Shown here piece after piece: positions 33,568-44,534 of a DNA stretch of 44,996 nt. Below the pieces are notes generated by a model. The model worked only from the letters and a program-made list of their open reading frames with translations. It did not search any database and had not been told where the DNA came from. Position 1 is the first letter of the stretch, and each line of letters starts with the position of its first letter. This DNA comes from Nocardiopsis flavescens (lineage in GTDB: Bacteria > Actinomycetota > Actinomycetes > Streptosporangiales > Streptosporangiaceae): NCBI RefSeq assembly GCF_900141985.1, contig NZ_FQZK01000035.1, positions 1 to 44,996 of the forward strand, read 5' to 3'. Both the position numbers and the translations under genes were made by a program.

Positions 33568-33834
33568 GTGGCTGGAACCGAGCCCGTCGCCGAAGGCATC
33601 ACCAACCCGCCGATCGACGATCTGCTCGATCTGGTGGACAGCAAGTACAGCCTGGTCACCATGGCCTCCAAGCGGGCCCGCCAGATCAACGCGTACTACG
33701 CCCAGCTGGGCGAGGGCCTGCTGGAGTACGTGGGTCCCCTGGTGGAGACCCAGGTGCAGGAGAAGTCCCTGTCCATCGCCCTGCGCGAGATCAAGTCCGG
33801 GCTCCTCACCGCGGAGCCCTACGAGGGCACCTGA
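33568..33834 (+). CDS. rpoZ: RNA polymerase omega subunit
   Basis: Omega helps assemble and stabilise RNA polymerase by clamping beta'. The 88-aa protein has the family core PPIDDLLDLVDSKYSLVTMA, SKRARQINAYYAQLGEG and LSIALREIKSGLL. The GTG at 33568 has GGGGGT about 9 nt upstream. It sits in its conserved place between gmk and coaBC. Confidence 0.97.
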   Translation: MAGTEPVAEGITNPPIDDLLDLVDSKYSLVTMASKRARQINAYYAQLGEGLLEYVGPLVETQVQEKSLSIALREIKSGLLTAEPYEGT

Positions 33835-33860
33835 AATCCGACCTGGTAGAACTCCTGTCT

Positions 33861-35081
33861 GTGAGTGACACAGGAAGCAAGCCCAAGGTCGTCCTCGGCG
33901 TCGGCGGCGGTATCGCCGCCTACAAGGTGTGCGAGCTGCTCCGCCGACTGACCGAGTCCGGCCACGAGGTCCGGGTCGTGCCCACGGACGAGGCCCTGCG
34001 CTTCGTCGGTGAGCCCACCTGGGCCGCGCTGTCCGGCCATCCCGTGGCCACCGGTGTCTGGGACACCGTGCACGAGGTCCCGCACGTCCGCATCGGGCAG
34101 TCCGCGGACCTCGTCCTCGTCGCCCCGGCCACCGCCAACATCCTGGCCAAGGCGGCCGCCGGCCTCGCCGACGACCTGCTGACCAACACCCTGCTCACCG
34201 CCCGGTGCCCGGTGGTCTTCGCCCCGGCGATGCACACCGAGATGTGGGAGCACCCGGCCACCCGGGCCAACGTGGCCACGCTGCGCTCGCGCGGCGCGGT
34301 GGTCCTGGACCCGGCCGTGGGCCGCCTCACCGGCGCCGACACCGGCCGCGGGCGGCTTCCCGAACCGGGAGAGCTCTTCGAGGCCGCACGGCGCGTCCTG
34401 CGCCGCGGCGCCGCCGCCCCCGACCTCGCGGGCCTGCGCGTCGTGGTCTCGGCGGGGGGCACCCGCGAGGCCGTCGACCCGGTCCGGTTCCTCGGCAACC
34501 ACTCCTCCGGCAAGCAGGGCTACGCCCTGGCCCGCACCGCGGCCGCCCGGGGCGCCGACGTCACCCTCGTCGCCGCCAACGCCGCCCTGCCCGACCCGGC
34601 CGGGGTGCGCGTGGTCCCGGTGACCTCGGCGGTGGAGCTGGCCGCAGCGGTCGAGGCCGAGCGCGCCGGCGCCGACGTCATCGTGATGAGCGCCGCGGTC
34701 GCCGACTTCCGCCCCGCCACCAGCGTCGCCTCCAAGATCAAGAAGTCCGGCGGCGCGCCCGCGCCGATCGAACTGGTCGAGAACCCGGACGTGCTGGCGG
34801 GCCTGGTCGCGTCCCGCGGGCGGGACGGCGCCGACCAGGTCATCGTGGGGTTCGCCGCCGAGACCGACGACGTCGTCGCCAACGGCCGCGCCAAACTCGC
34901 CAGGAAGGGCTGCGACCTGCTCGTGGTCAACCAGGTCGGCGGCGGCCGCGCGTTCGGCACGGAGGACAACCAGGCCGTGGTCCTGGGGGCCGACGGCAGC
35001 GCGGTGGAGATCCCCCGGGGGCCCAAGGAGGACCTCGCCGACCGGGTGTGGGACCTCGTCCGGGACCGTCTTCCCCGGTGA
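33861..35081 (+). CDS. coaBC: bifunctional phosphopantothenoylcysteine decarboxylase/synthetase
   Basis: CoaBC carries out two steps of CoA synthesis: CTP-dependent joining of phosphopantothenate with cysteine (CoaB) and FMN-dependent decarboxylation (CoaC). The 406-aa fusion begins VVLGVGGGIAAYKVCELLR; the CoaC part (to about 180) has APATANILAKAAAGLADDL and PAMHTEMWEHPAT. The CoaB part has VVSAGGTREAVDPVRFLGNHSS, MSAAVADFRP, the KIKKSGG segment and VGFAAETDD. A histidine stands where most bacteria have asparagine in the PAMN motif; I believe this is usual in actinobacteria. The GTG at 33861 follows rpoZ by 26 nt. Confidence 0.96.
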   Translation: MSDTGSKPKVVLGVGGGIAAYKVCELLRRLTESGHEVRVVPTDEALRFVGEPTWAALSGHPVATGVWDTVHEVPHVRIGQSADLVLVAPATANILAKAAAGLADDLLTNTLLTARCPVVFAPAMHTEMWEHPATRANVATLRSRGAVVLDPAVGRLTGADTGRGRLPEPGELFEAARRVLRRGAAAPDLAGLRVVVSAGGTREAVDPVRFLGNHSSGKQGYALARTAAARGADVTLVAANAALPDPAGVRVVPVTSAVELAAAVEAERAGADVIVMSAAVADFRPATSVASKIKKSGGAPAPIELVENPDVLAGLVASRGRDGADQVIVGFAAETDDVVANGRAKLARKGCDLLVVNQVGGGRAFGTEDNQAVVLGADGSAVEIPRGPKEDLADRVWDLVRDRLPR

Positions 35082-35307
35082 CCCGCTGGGTCCCGGGACT
35101 GGATTTCCCACCTCCGGGTACGCCAGACTTCCATCCGACGCCCACGACGGGCGAGGTCGGCCGGGGGTCCCCGCCCCCACCGCTCCCGTTACAGTGGACC
35201 GATAACCAACCGCATCGGTCGGTATTGGCCGCCCCGGCAGGCAGCCAGGGCGCCCCGTACCCGCCGATACATGTCAGACAGCAGCCGCTGCAAGGAGTCA
35301 CGCAACC

Positions 35308-36501
<1,194 letters not shown>

Positions 36502-36519
36502 GCGCCGACGCACCGACGC

Positions 36520-36557
36520 CGAGGGGGCGGACGACCGGAAGGTCGTCCGCCCCCTCG
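36520..36557 (+). terminator. metK terminator
   Basis: A perfect 17-bp stem (36520-36536 with 36541-36557) is capped by the stable GGAA tetraloop, 19 nt past the metK stop. Confidence 0.9.
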
Positions 36558-36585
36558 CCGCATGGCGCACACCCCAAAACGAACA

Positions 36586-36632
36586 CTCCGTGTTATCAAG
36601 TAAATACATATAGTTATGTGCTGTACACGGAG
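36586..36632. promoter_or_regulatory. inverted repeat flanking an AT-rich promoter
   Basis: CTCCGTGT (36586-36593) and ACACGGAG (36625-36632) enclose 31 bp that include TATAGT (36609-36614), a good -10. The right arm overlaps the ribosome site GGAGGA of the next gene. A transcript from TATAGT would lack the left arm, so it more likely acts as DNA. Confidence 0.45.
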
Positions 36633-36640
36633 GAAGCACC

Positions 36641-37363
36641 ATGGCGGTAGCTGCGGCGATGACGGCGCTGGGCCTGGCGGCCCTCGTCGCCCTGCCCGGG
36701 ATCCAGGCGCCGGACCCCGGAGGGGCCGGGGAGGTGGTCCCCGGGGCCGAGACCCTGCACCTCACCCTGGCCGAGAGGGCCGAGCGGGACCGGCTCCGCC
36801 CGGGCGACCGGGTGGAGTACACGATCGGGGTCCGCAACTCCGGCGTCCGGACGGCGGAGGGGGCGGAGGTCGTCCACATCCTGCCGCCGACGATGCGCTA
36901 CGTCACCGGAACGGAGGGCGCCGAGGTGGACGGCGGGCGCGTCGTCTGGACCCGGAGTCTGGAGGCGGGGGAGCGGGCCGCGTTCACCGTCACCGGCGAG
37001 CTCACCGGGCTCCCCGAGGGGGCGGGGCGCCCGGTGGCGACCGCCTGCCTGCGGTCCGCCCCCGACGGGGTGCTCGCCTCCTGCGCCGCCCAGGAGCACG
37101 AGGTGCGCAGGATCCTGTCCCCGGCGCTCGCCGGGGTGGTCGCGGGCGCGCTGGCGCTGCTCGCCCTTGCGGGCGGGGGGATCGTGCTGTACCGCCGCCG
37201 CGCGCAGGGGCGGGAGCGGCCCGGGGCCGGCGGCCCCGTACCGGCGGCCGGGGGCCCTGCGCCGGGGGTGGGCGCTTCCGTGCCGGCGGCCGGGGACCCC
37301 GCACCGGAACCGGTGCCCGGCGCCCCCGGCGCCACCGTCCACCACCTGGACGTGTACCGCTAG
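36641..37363 (+). CDS. secreted/membrane-anchored DUF11-like protein
   Basis: The 240-aa protein is probably a type I membrane protein. An N-terminal hydrophobic signal (VAAAMTALGLAALVALPG) precedes an extracellular domain of about 100 residues with LRPGDRVEYTIGVRNSG, EVVHILPPTMRYV and LEAGERAAFTVTGEL, the pattern of DUF11/conserved-repeat beta-sandwich domains. One membrane helix follows (about 155-178, GVVAGALALLALAGGGIVL), then RRR and a Pro/Ala/Gly-rich cytosolic tail. No LPxTG sorting signal is seen. The ATG has GGAGGAAG 5 nt upstream. The role is unknown; it stands alone between two strong terminators. Confidence 0.85.
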   Translation: MAVAAAMTALGLAALVALPGIQAPDPGGAGEVVPGAETLHLTLAERAERDRLRPGDRVEYTIGVRNSGVRTAEGAEVVHILPPTMRYVTGTEGAEVDGGRVVWTRSLEAGERAAFTVTGELTGLPEGAGRPVATACLRSAPDGVLASCAAQEHEVRRILSPALAGVVAGALALLALAGGGIVLYRRRAQGRERPGAGGPVPAAGGPAPGVGASVPAAGDPAPEPVPGAPGATVHHLDVYR

Positions 37364-37535
37364 GCCCACCGGCCGCGGAGGCCGGCGGCACCCCGGCCCC
37401 GCCCGGGCCGGCCCGCTGCGCCCTGGACGAGGGGTGGCCGCCGCGCCGGCCCGCCGGGTCCACCCGCGCGGTCGTGGGGACGGGGCCCTGGGACGGTCCC
37501 CGGGCGGACCCCCGAAGGACGGGACGGACACCGGA

Positions 37536-37581
37536 CACGGGACGGGCCCCGCGTTCTCCCGAACGCGGGGCCCGTCCCGTG
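37536..37581. terminator. 21-bp stem bidirectional terminator
   Basis: Arms 37536-37556 and 37561-37581 are exact reverse complements around TCCC. The structure lies 16 nt past the stop of the minus-strand DUF349 gene and downstream of the plus-strand DUF11-like gene. Confidence 0.88.
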
Positions 37582-37597
37582 CGTCAGCCGCGGTGCG

Positions 37598-38833
37598 TCA
37601 GCTCAGGTCGCCGAGAGCGCGCTCCGCCTCGGCCAGCCACGCGCGGCGGGCCTCCAGCGCCTCCTCGGCCTCCTTGACACGCCGGGCGTCGTTGTTCGCC
37701 CGCGCCTTCCCCAGCTTCTCCTCCAGGCCGGCGATCGCCGTGGACAGCTGCGCCACCGTGGCCTCGGCGCGCGCCCGGGCCTCGGGGTTCTTGCGCTCCC
37801 ACTCGGTCTCCTCGGCGCGGCGCACCTCGTCCTCGATCTGGCGGAAGGAGCCCTCCAGCCGGTCGCGCGTGTCGCGCGGCAGCTCGCCCGCCTCCTCCCA
37901 GGCCTCCTGGAAGTCGCGCAGCCGGGCCCGGGCCCGGCGCGGGTCGGAGATCAGCCCGCGGATCTCGGTCTGCGCCTCGGCCAGGATCTTCTCCTTGGCG
38001 TCGGCGTTGACCCGCAGTTCGGCGTCGCGCTCGGCGAACACCGCGTTGCGGGCGTCGAAGAACGTGTCCTGGGCCGCCTTGAACCGGGACCACAGGCGGT
38101 CCTCGCTGGCCCGGTCGGCCCGGCCGGTCCGCTTCCACTGCTGCATCAGGTCGCGGTACGCGCGGGCGGTCTCGCCCCACTCGGTGGAGGCCGACAGGGC
38201 CTCCGCCTCGGCGACGATGCGCTCCTTCTCGGACCGCACCGACTCCCGCTCCTGGTCCAGGTTGGCGAAGTAGGCCTTGCGGCGCTTGGAGAAGGAGTTG
38301 CGCGCCGCCGACATGCGCTTCCACAGCGCCTGCTCGGTCGGGCGGTCGGCCCGGGGGGCCTTCTTCCACTCCTCGATCAGCTGGAGCATCCGCTCGCCGC
38401 CGGACTTCCAGTGCGTGGTCTCGACGGCGACCCGCTCGGCCTCGGCGACGATGCGCTCCTTGACCTCGCGGGCCTCTCCGCGGGCGCGCTCCTGGGCCTG
38501 CTTCTGCTCGGCCTTGCGAGTCTCGGCCCGCCCGGCCAGCGCGTCCAGGCGCCGGGTCAGGGCCTCCAGGTCGCCGACGGCGTGCGCCTCCTGCACGGCC
38601 GAGCGCAGCTTGTCGATGTTCGACATCGCGGCCGCGGCGGACAGGTCGGTGGTGTTGAGCCGCTTCTCCAGCAGCTCCACCTCGGTGACCAGGGAGTCGT
38701 ACTTGCGGCGGAAGAAGGCCAGGGCCTCCTCCGGCTCCCCGGCCTGCCACGATCCGACGACCCGCTCGCCTTCGCCCGTGCGCACGTAGACCGTGCCCTC
38801 GTCGTCTACGCGGCCCCAAGGGTCCGTGGTCAC
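37598..38833 (-). CDS. DUF349 domain protein
   Basis: The 411-aa, highly charged, largely helical and probably coiled-coil protein carries several DUF349 repeats, visible as recurring W..(A)..EE/W(K)..... R..(E)..LW.(R)..(A)...F. blocks, for example RPTEQALWKRMSAARNSFSK and ASEDRLWSRFKAAQDTFFD. The N terminus (DPWGRVDDEGTVYVRTGEGER) is a small beta segment typical of actinobacterial members. The molecular role is not established to my knowledge. The GTG at 38833 has GGAGG 5 nt upstream. It is divergent from the MBL hydrolase gene, a pairing I recall in other actinobacteria. Confidence 0.93.
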   Translation of the reverse strand: MTTDPWGRVDDEGTVYVRTGEGERVVGSWQAGEPEEALAFFRRKYDSLVTEVELLEKRLNTTDLSAAAAMSNIDKLRSAVQEAHAVGDLEALTRRLDALAGRAETRKAEQKQAQERARGEAREVKERIVAEAERVAVETTHWKSGGERMLQLIEEWKKAPRADRPTEQALWKRMSAARNSFSKRRKAYFANLDQERESVRSEKERIVAEAEALSASTEWGETARAYRDLMQQWKRTGRADRASEDRLWSRFKAAQDTFFDARNAVFAERDAELRVNADAKEKILAEAQTEIRGLISDPRRARARLRDFQEAWEEAGELPRDTRDRLEGSFRQIEDEVRRAEETEWERKNPEARARAEATVAQLSTAIAGLEEKLGKARANNDARRVKEAEEALEARRAWLAEAERALGDLS

Positions 38834-39291
38834 CGTGTCCTCCTGCTGTCATGAACCCGCGGAAGCGGGTTCTGGTCGTCGCGGTGTCCCTCGCCGATCC
38901 GTGATGGGAACCACTGTGCTGAACACGGTATCCATCCGATTCGGCGATGACGGCGCGCCGTGTCTCGTCCGTCCGGCCGGGCATTTCCGGCGCCCGCCGA
39001 CGGTGTCCCCCTCGTGCGGACCGGGGCCGAGAACCGACGGCCCGCGCTTTTCTGGAAGAGGCGCAGGTCGGGGCCCGGAGCACATGGGACGGTGCCCAAT
39101 ATGGCACTACCACGCGCTTTGGCAAAGAGCCCGGGCGTGTGCGGTGATCGAATGGTGATCAAAAGACCGCCCGGGTGTGCTCTTCCGGTCGCCCCGGCCC
39201 TGCTCGCGTCTGTAGGCTCTGAACCTATCCAGGGGGCGCGGCCCGATCCGCCGCCCCCGCACCACCGACCGAGGACAGGACGTCATCCGCC
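38834..39291. other. 458-bp region between divergent DUF349 and MBL genes
   Basis: No gene is supported. It holds a hairpin GAACCCGC/GCGGGTTC (38853-38872) just before the DUF349 ribosome site, a tandem GGTGATC repeat with 11-bp period (39143-39160), and TAGGCT (39213-39218), a possible -10 for the MBL gene. Confidence 0.5.
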
Positions 39292-39969
39292 GTGCTCATC
39301 GCCGCGCTTCCCACCGGACCCCTCGCCGCGAACTGCTATGTCCCGGCGGCGGCTCCGAACGGTGAGTGCGTGGTCGTCGATCCGGGGCAGGACGCGGCCG
39401 AGCCCGTCGCCAAGGCCCTGGCCGAGCACCGGCTGACCCCCGTCGCGGTCCTGCTGACCCACGGGCACTTCGACCACGTCTGGTCGGCGGCCGAGATCGC
39501 CGACGCCCACGGCGTCCCGGTGTACGTGCACGCGGCCGACCGCGCCCTGTTCACCGAGCCCGCCGCGGGCGTGGACGCCGCCTTCGCCGCGCACCTGGAG
39601 GCCTTGCTGGGCCCGGGCCCGTACCGCGAGCCCGCCCGCGTGGTGGAGGTCTCCGACGGCGAGGTGCTGTCCCTGGCCGGGGCGGAGTACACGGTCGCCC
39701 ACACCCCGGGCCACACCCCCGGGTCGGTCGTCTACACCACCCGGGGCGGCGACGGCGTCCCGGTGATGTTCGCCGGCGACCTGGTCTTCGCCGGCTCCAT
39801 CGGCCGCACGGACTTCCCCGGCGGCGACCCGGCCGCCATGGCGCGGAGCCTCACGGCCGCGGTGCTCGGCGCCGCCGACGACACCCGCGTCCTGCCGGGC
39901 CACGGCCCGGCCACCACGGTGGGCCGCGAGCGCGCCACCAATCCCTACCTGCGCGATATCGCGGGTTGA
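39292..39969 (+). CDS. metallo-beta-lactamase fold hydrolase (glyoxalase II-like)
   Basis: The 225-aa binuclear metal hydrolase has ANCYVPAA, VVVDPGQDA, the metal motif THGHFDHVWS (HxHxDH), TVAHTPGHTPGSVVY, FAGDLVFAGSIGRTDFPGGD and VLPGHGPATTVGRE. It resembles hydroxyacylglutathione hydrolase, but actinobacteria use mycothiol, so the thioester substrate is uncertain. The GTG at 39292 fits the family start. aspS follows 123 nt later; in several actinobacteria hisS lies between them and here it does not. Confidence 0.94.
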   Translation: MLIAALPTGPLAANCYVPAAAPNGECVVVDPGQDAAEPVAKALAEHRLTPVAVLLTHGHFDHVWSAAEIADAHGVPVYVHAADRALFTEPAAGVDAAFAAHLEALLGPGPYREPARVVEVSDGEVLSLAGAEYTVAHTPGHTPGSVVYTTRGGDGVPVMFAGDLVFAGSIGRTDFPGGDPAAMARSLTAAVLGAADDTRVLPGHGPATTVGRERATNPYLRDIAG

Positions 39970-40092
39970 CCCGTCGCGGCGCCGCCCGGCCCGCCGCCCG
40001 CGACCGCACCGGGACCCCGCGGGGGCGACCCGTGCCCCGGTGCCGGTCGGGCAGACTTGACACGTACTCGAAGACGTCGAAGGAGAAGTTCG

Positions 40093-41835
<1,743 letters not shown>

Positions 41836-41847
41836 GAGCGGCCCCGT

Positions 41848-41894
41848 GACGCCCCCGCCCGACCGGCGCCCCGCGCCGGCCGGGCGGGGGCGTC
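41848..41894 (+). terminator. aspS terminator
   Basis: A 14-bp stem (41848-41861 with 41881-41894) encloses an inner CCGGCGC/GCGCCGG stem with a CCC loop, 13 nt past the aspS stop. Confidence 0.88.
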
Positions 41895-42478
41895 CGCCGT
41901 GCGGCCCCGGACGGGTCCGCGGACCCGGTGCCGCGGGTGGGGCGGCGCGCGTCGGCGCGAGGTCCCCGCCGGGCCGGTAATCGGTCATAAGTGACCAAGG
42001 GGAGGTAATCTCTCGGCTTCCCAGGAAAAACCTGGCCGAACATGGCCTCGTGTGACCGGTGTGGATGCGCCCGGCCCGCGCATCCCCTACCGTTGGGGGC
42101 GAATCACCCTTCCCCACCACCAGGTGTCCGCGTCCTCGGGAGTGGTCGCGCGACACGACGGGGGCCTCGTCGTATTCGGTGGGCAGAAGCGGTGGTGGAG
42201 TGCTTTCTGTGCCATCGAGTCACACGAGCGTAACGATTCGTGTCCCGGGGCCGGTTCCCACCGGTGCCCGCGGGCCCCGTGTGTCGAGCACCCCCACGCC
42301 GGTGCACCGCGCCGCCCCGTATCGCACGAGGTCGCACGGGCGCCACGTACGGGCGGTGGAGCCGACCTCCCCAGGGCGTTCCCCGAGACCGCCCCGCCCC
42401 CCGACATTAGAATGAGCCGAATCGGATATGTCCGCGGGGGTGGCCGTGCCCGGGCACGGGTGTGACGTCCGAGACGAC
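41895..42478. other. 584-bp region upstream of the PP2C phosphatase gene
   Basis: No gene is firmly supported. Open frames here have weak G/C third-position bias. GGTCA-TAAG-TGACC (41986-41999) and CCAGG-AAAAA-CCTGG (about 42021-42035) are small inverted repeats. TAGAAT (42408-42413) is a perfect-looking -10 for the phosphatase gene. A 63-codon frame at 42042-42233 carries two CxxC pairs but has no ribosome site. Confidence 0.45.
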
Positions 42479-44476
42479 ATGAGGATTGAGTCCGTGAACG
42501 AAGAACGTGCTGTAGGCGGTGGTTCGGAGGGCGCGCTCGCCGGGGCGTTCCTTCACGCGCCCGAGCCCATGGTGCTCACCGCGGCCGATGGCTCGATCCG
42601 CCACGCCAACCTGGCCTTTCGCGCCCTCGTCGACCGCACGGCCGACGAACTGGCGGGCCGGCCGTGGCACGAGCCGCTCGACGAGGACGACGACCGCGCC
42701 GCCGGTTTCCACCGCGGGGCCATGGAGCGCGGGCAAGCCCCGGACGACCGGCCGCGCCGCCTGCGGATCGCTGTCACCGCCAAGGCCTCGCGCCTGGCCG
42801 AGGCCGAGGTACGGCCGGTGGACGGGGACACCGCCGTCGTCCTGGTGCACGTCCTGTCCACCGAAGAGGCCGACCTGCGGGTCATCGGCGAGCTGCGCAC
42901 CGACAACTCCGACGCCGTCCTGTGGAGCCTGGACCTGGGCAGCGGCCGGCTGCGCGAGCTGTTCGGACCCACCCCGCTCGGCTCCCTGCTGGCCGGGGAG
43001 GACCGCGAGCTGGACCGCATCCTGGAGCGGGTCCACCCCGACGACATCGCCCGCGTGCGCGACGCCATGTCCGCCTCCTTCGCCGGCCGCGACTACGAGC
43101 AGCGCTTCCGGGTCTTCGACCGGCTCGGCGACGAGCGCTCCCTCCACGTGCGCGCCCGGTTCGTGCCCGGCGAGCCCGACCGGCTCATCGGGATCATCGA
43201 CGACGTCACCGAGCACGTGCAGCTGGTCCGCCGCCTGGCCGACCGCCGCCGCACCGAGGCCGAGCACGGGCGCCTGGTCACCGAGCTGTCCGCCAAACTC
43301 GTCTCGGCCACCACCGTCGACAAGGTCATGGACCTGCTCAGCGAGGAGTTCCTGCCGATCTTCGGCGGCTACACGGCCGGCGCCCTGTACGTGGAGGACG
43401 GGGTGCTGCGCACCTCGCCCGGCGCCCGCGGGCGCGGCAACACCGGGCTCATCGACGGCCGCCGGGCCGACGACACCGACTTCCCCATGGGCGCGGTCAT
43501 CCAGGACCGCCAGCCCCGCTTCTTCGAGAGCCGGGCCGAGGTGGTCAGCCGGTTCCCCGCGGCCGTCGACCTCATGCGCAACAAGGACTCCAAGTCCCAG
43601 GCCTGGGCGACCGTCCCGATCTTCGGCGACAGCAAGGTCGCCCTGGGCGTCTGGCAGATGGTGTGGGACCGGCCCCACCACGCCAGCCGCGACGAGCGCG
43701 CCCTCATGCTCACCTTCGCCGGGCTCGCGGGCCAGGCCCTCCAGCGCATCAAGGCACAGCAGGCGGAGCTGGAGCTGGCCGACGCCGTGCAGCGGCGCAT
43801 GCTGCCCCGCCAGGTGGCCAGCTTCCCCGACCTGGACATCGCCACCAAGTACCTGCCCTCCCGCGCCGACTGGCGCATCTGCGGCGACTTCTACGACGTC
43901 GTCGAACTGCCCGGGGGCCGGGTCGGGCTGCTCGTCGGCGACGTGCAGGGCCACGGCGTCGAGGCCGCCGCCGCCATGGGCCAGATCCGCGCCGCGTTCC
44001 GCGCCTACGCCAGCAACCAGTCCCACCCCGGCGTCGTCCTGGGCGAGACCAACCGGCTGCTCACCGACACCGGCGAGATCGTCTTCGCCACCTGCGGATA
44101 CCTCGTCCTGGAGCGGTCCACCGGGGACATGCAGGCCGCCTGGGCCGGGCAGCCCCCGGTCGTCCTGGCGGGTCCCGGCGGCTTCGAGGTGTGGGAGCCC
44201 GAGACCGGTCCGCCGCTGGGGGTGCTGCCCGACACCGTCTACCCGGTCACCACCCGGGTCCTGGACCCGGGCACCACCCTGCTGCTGTGCTCCGACGGCC
44301 TGGTGGAGAGCACCGACGTGCTCATGGAGGACGGCCTGGACAAGGTCGGCGCCGCCCTGGCCGAGCACTGCGAGGACCCGGAGGGCGCCGCGCACGTCCT
44401 GGCAGAGATGGCCCCCGCCGGGCGCGGCGACGACATCGCCCTCCTCATCGCGCGGATGCGCCGCCCGGCCGCCTGA
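42479..44476 (+). CDS. PAS/GAF sensor PP2C (SpoIIE-type) serine phosphatase
   Basis: This soluble 665-aa sensor phosphatase probably acts in an anti-sigma/anti-anti-sigma (partner-switching) pathway. A PAS domain (about 15-125, PMVLTAADGSIRHANLAFR), a second PAS-like segment (about 135-255, ending GIIDDVTEHVQLVRRL), a GAF domain (about 275-425, KLVSATTVDKVMDLL ... ALMLTFAGLAGQALQR) and the SpoIIE/RsbU phosphatase domain (about 440-660) are seen. The last has LADAVQRRMLPRQ, DWRICGDFYDVVEL, LLVGDVQGHGVEAAAAMG, LLLCSDGLVEST and GRGDDIALLIARM, with the metal-binding aspartates. No kinase domain is fused. The start may instead be the GTG at 42494, which has GAGG in place. Confidence 0.93.
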   Translation: MRIESVNEERAVGGGSEGALAGAFLHAPEPMVLTAADGSIRHANLAFRALVDRTADELAGRPWHEPLDEDDDRAAGFHRGAMERGQAPDDRPRRLRIAVTAKASRLAEAEVRPVDGDTAVVLVHVLSTEEADLRVIGELRTDNSDAVLWSLDLGSGRLRELFGPTPLGSLLAGEDRELDRILERVHPDDIARVRDAMSASFAGRDYEQRFRVFDRLGDERSLHVRARFVPGEPDRLIGIIDDVTEHVQLVRRLADRRRTEAEHGRLVTELSAKLVSATTVDKVMDLLSEEFLPIFGGYTAGALYVEDGVLRTSPGARGRGNTGLIDGRRADDTDFPMGAVIQDRQPRFFESRAEVVSRFPAAVDLMRNKDSKSQAWATVPIFGDSKVALGVWQMVWDRPHHASRDERALMLTFAGLAGQALQRIKAQQAELELADAVQRRMLPRQVASFPDLDIATKYLPSRADWRICGDFYDVVELPGGRVGLLVGDVQGHGVEAAAAMGQIRAAFRAYASNQSHPGVVLGETNRLLTDTGEIVFATCGYLVLERSTGDMQAAWAGQPPVVLAGPGGFEVWEPETGPPLGVLPDTVYPVTTRVLDPGTTLLLCSDGLVESTDVLMEDGLDKVGAALAEHCEDPEGAAHVLAEMAPAGRGDDIALLIARMRRPAA

Positions 44477-44522
44477 GGCCCGGCACCGGCGCGGACCGGC
44501 CCCGAAGGTCGCCGGCACCGCC

Positions 44523-44528
44523 TACCCT
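44523..44528 (+). promoter_or_regulatory. -10 box of rarA (leaderless)
   Basis: TACCCT lies 6 nt before the GTG at 44535, the same geometry as for thiE; no ribosome site is present. Confidence 0.5.
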
Positions 44529-44534
44529 GGACGG

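Noticed and set aside
35082..35307. Possible SAM riboswitch before metK
   Set aside because: None of the conserved SAM-I, SAM-II or SAM-IV core segments could be recognised; only a possible -10 and a strong ribosome site are visible.
38830..39162. Minus-strand frame upstream of the DUF349 gene
   Set aside because: No family resemblance and weak codon bias; overlaps the DUF349 leader hairpin and ribosome site.
42052..42465. 137-codon frame upstream of the PP2C phosphatase
   Set aside because: Third-position G/C content is close to the background and there is no ribosome site; it overlaps the likely promoter TAGAAT.
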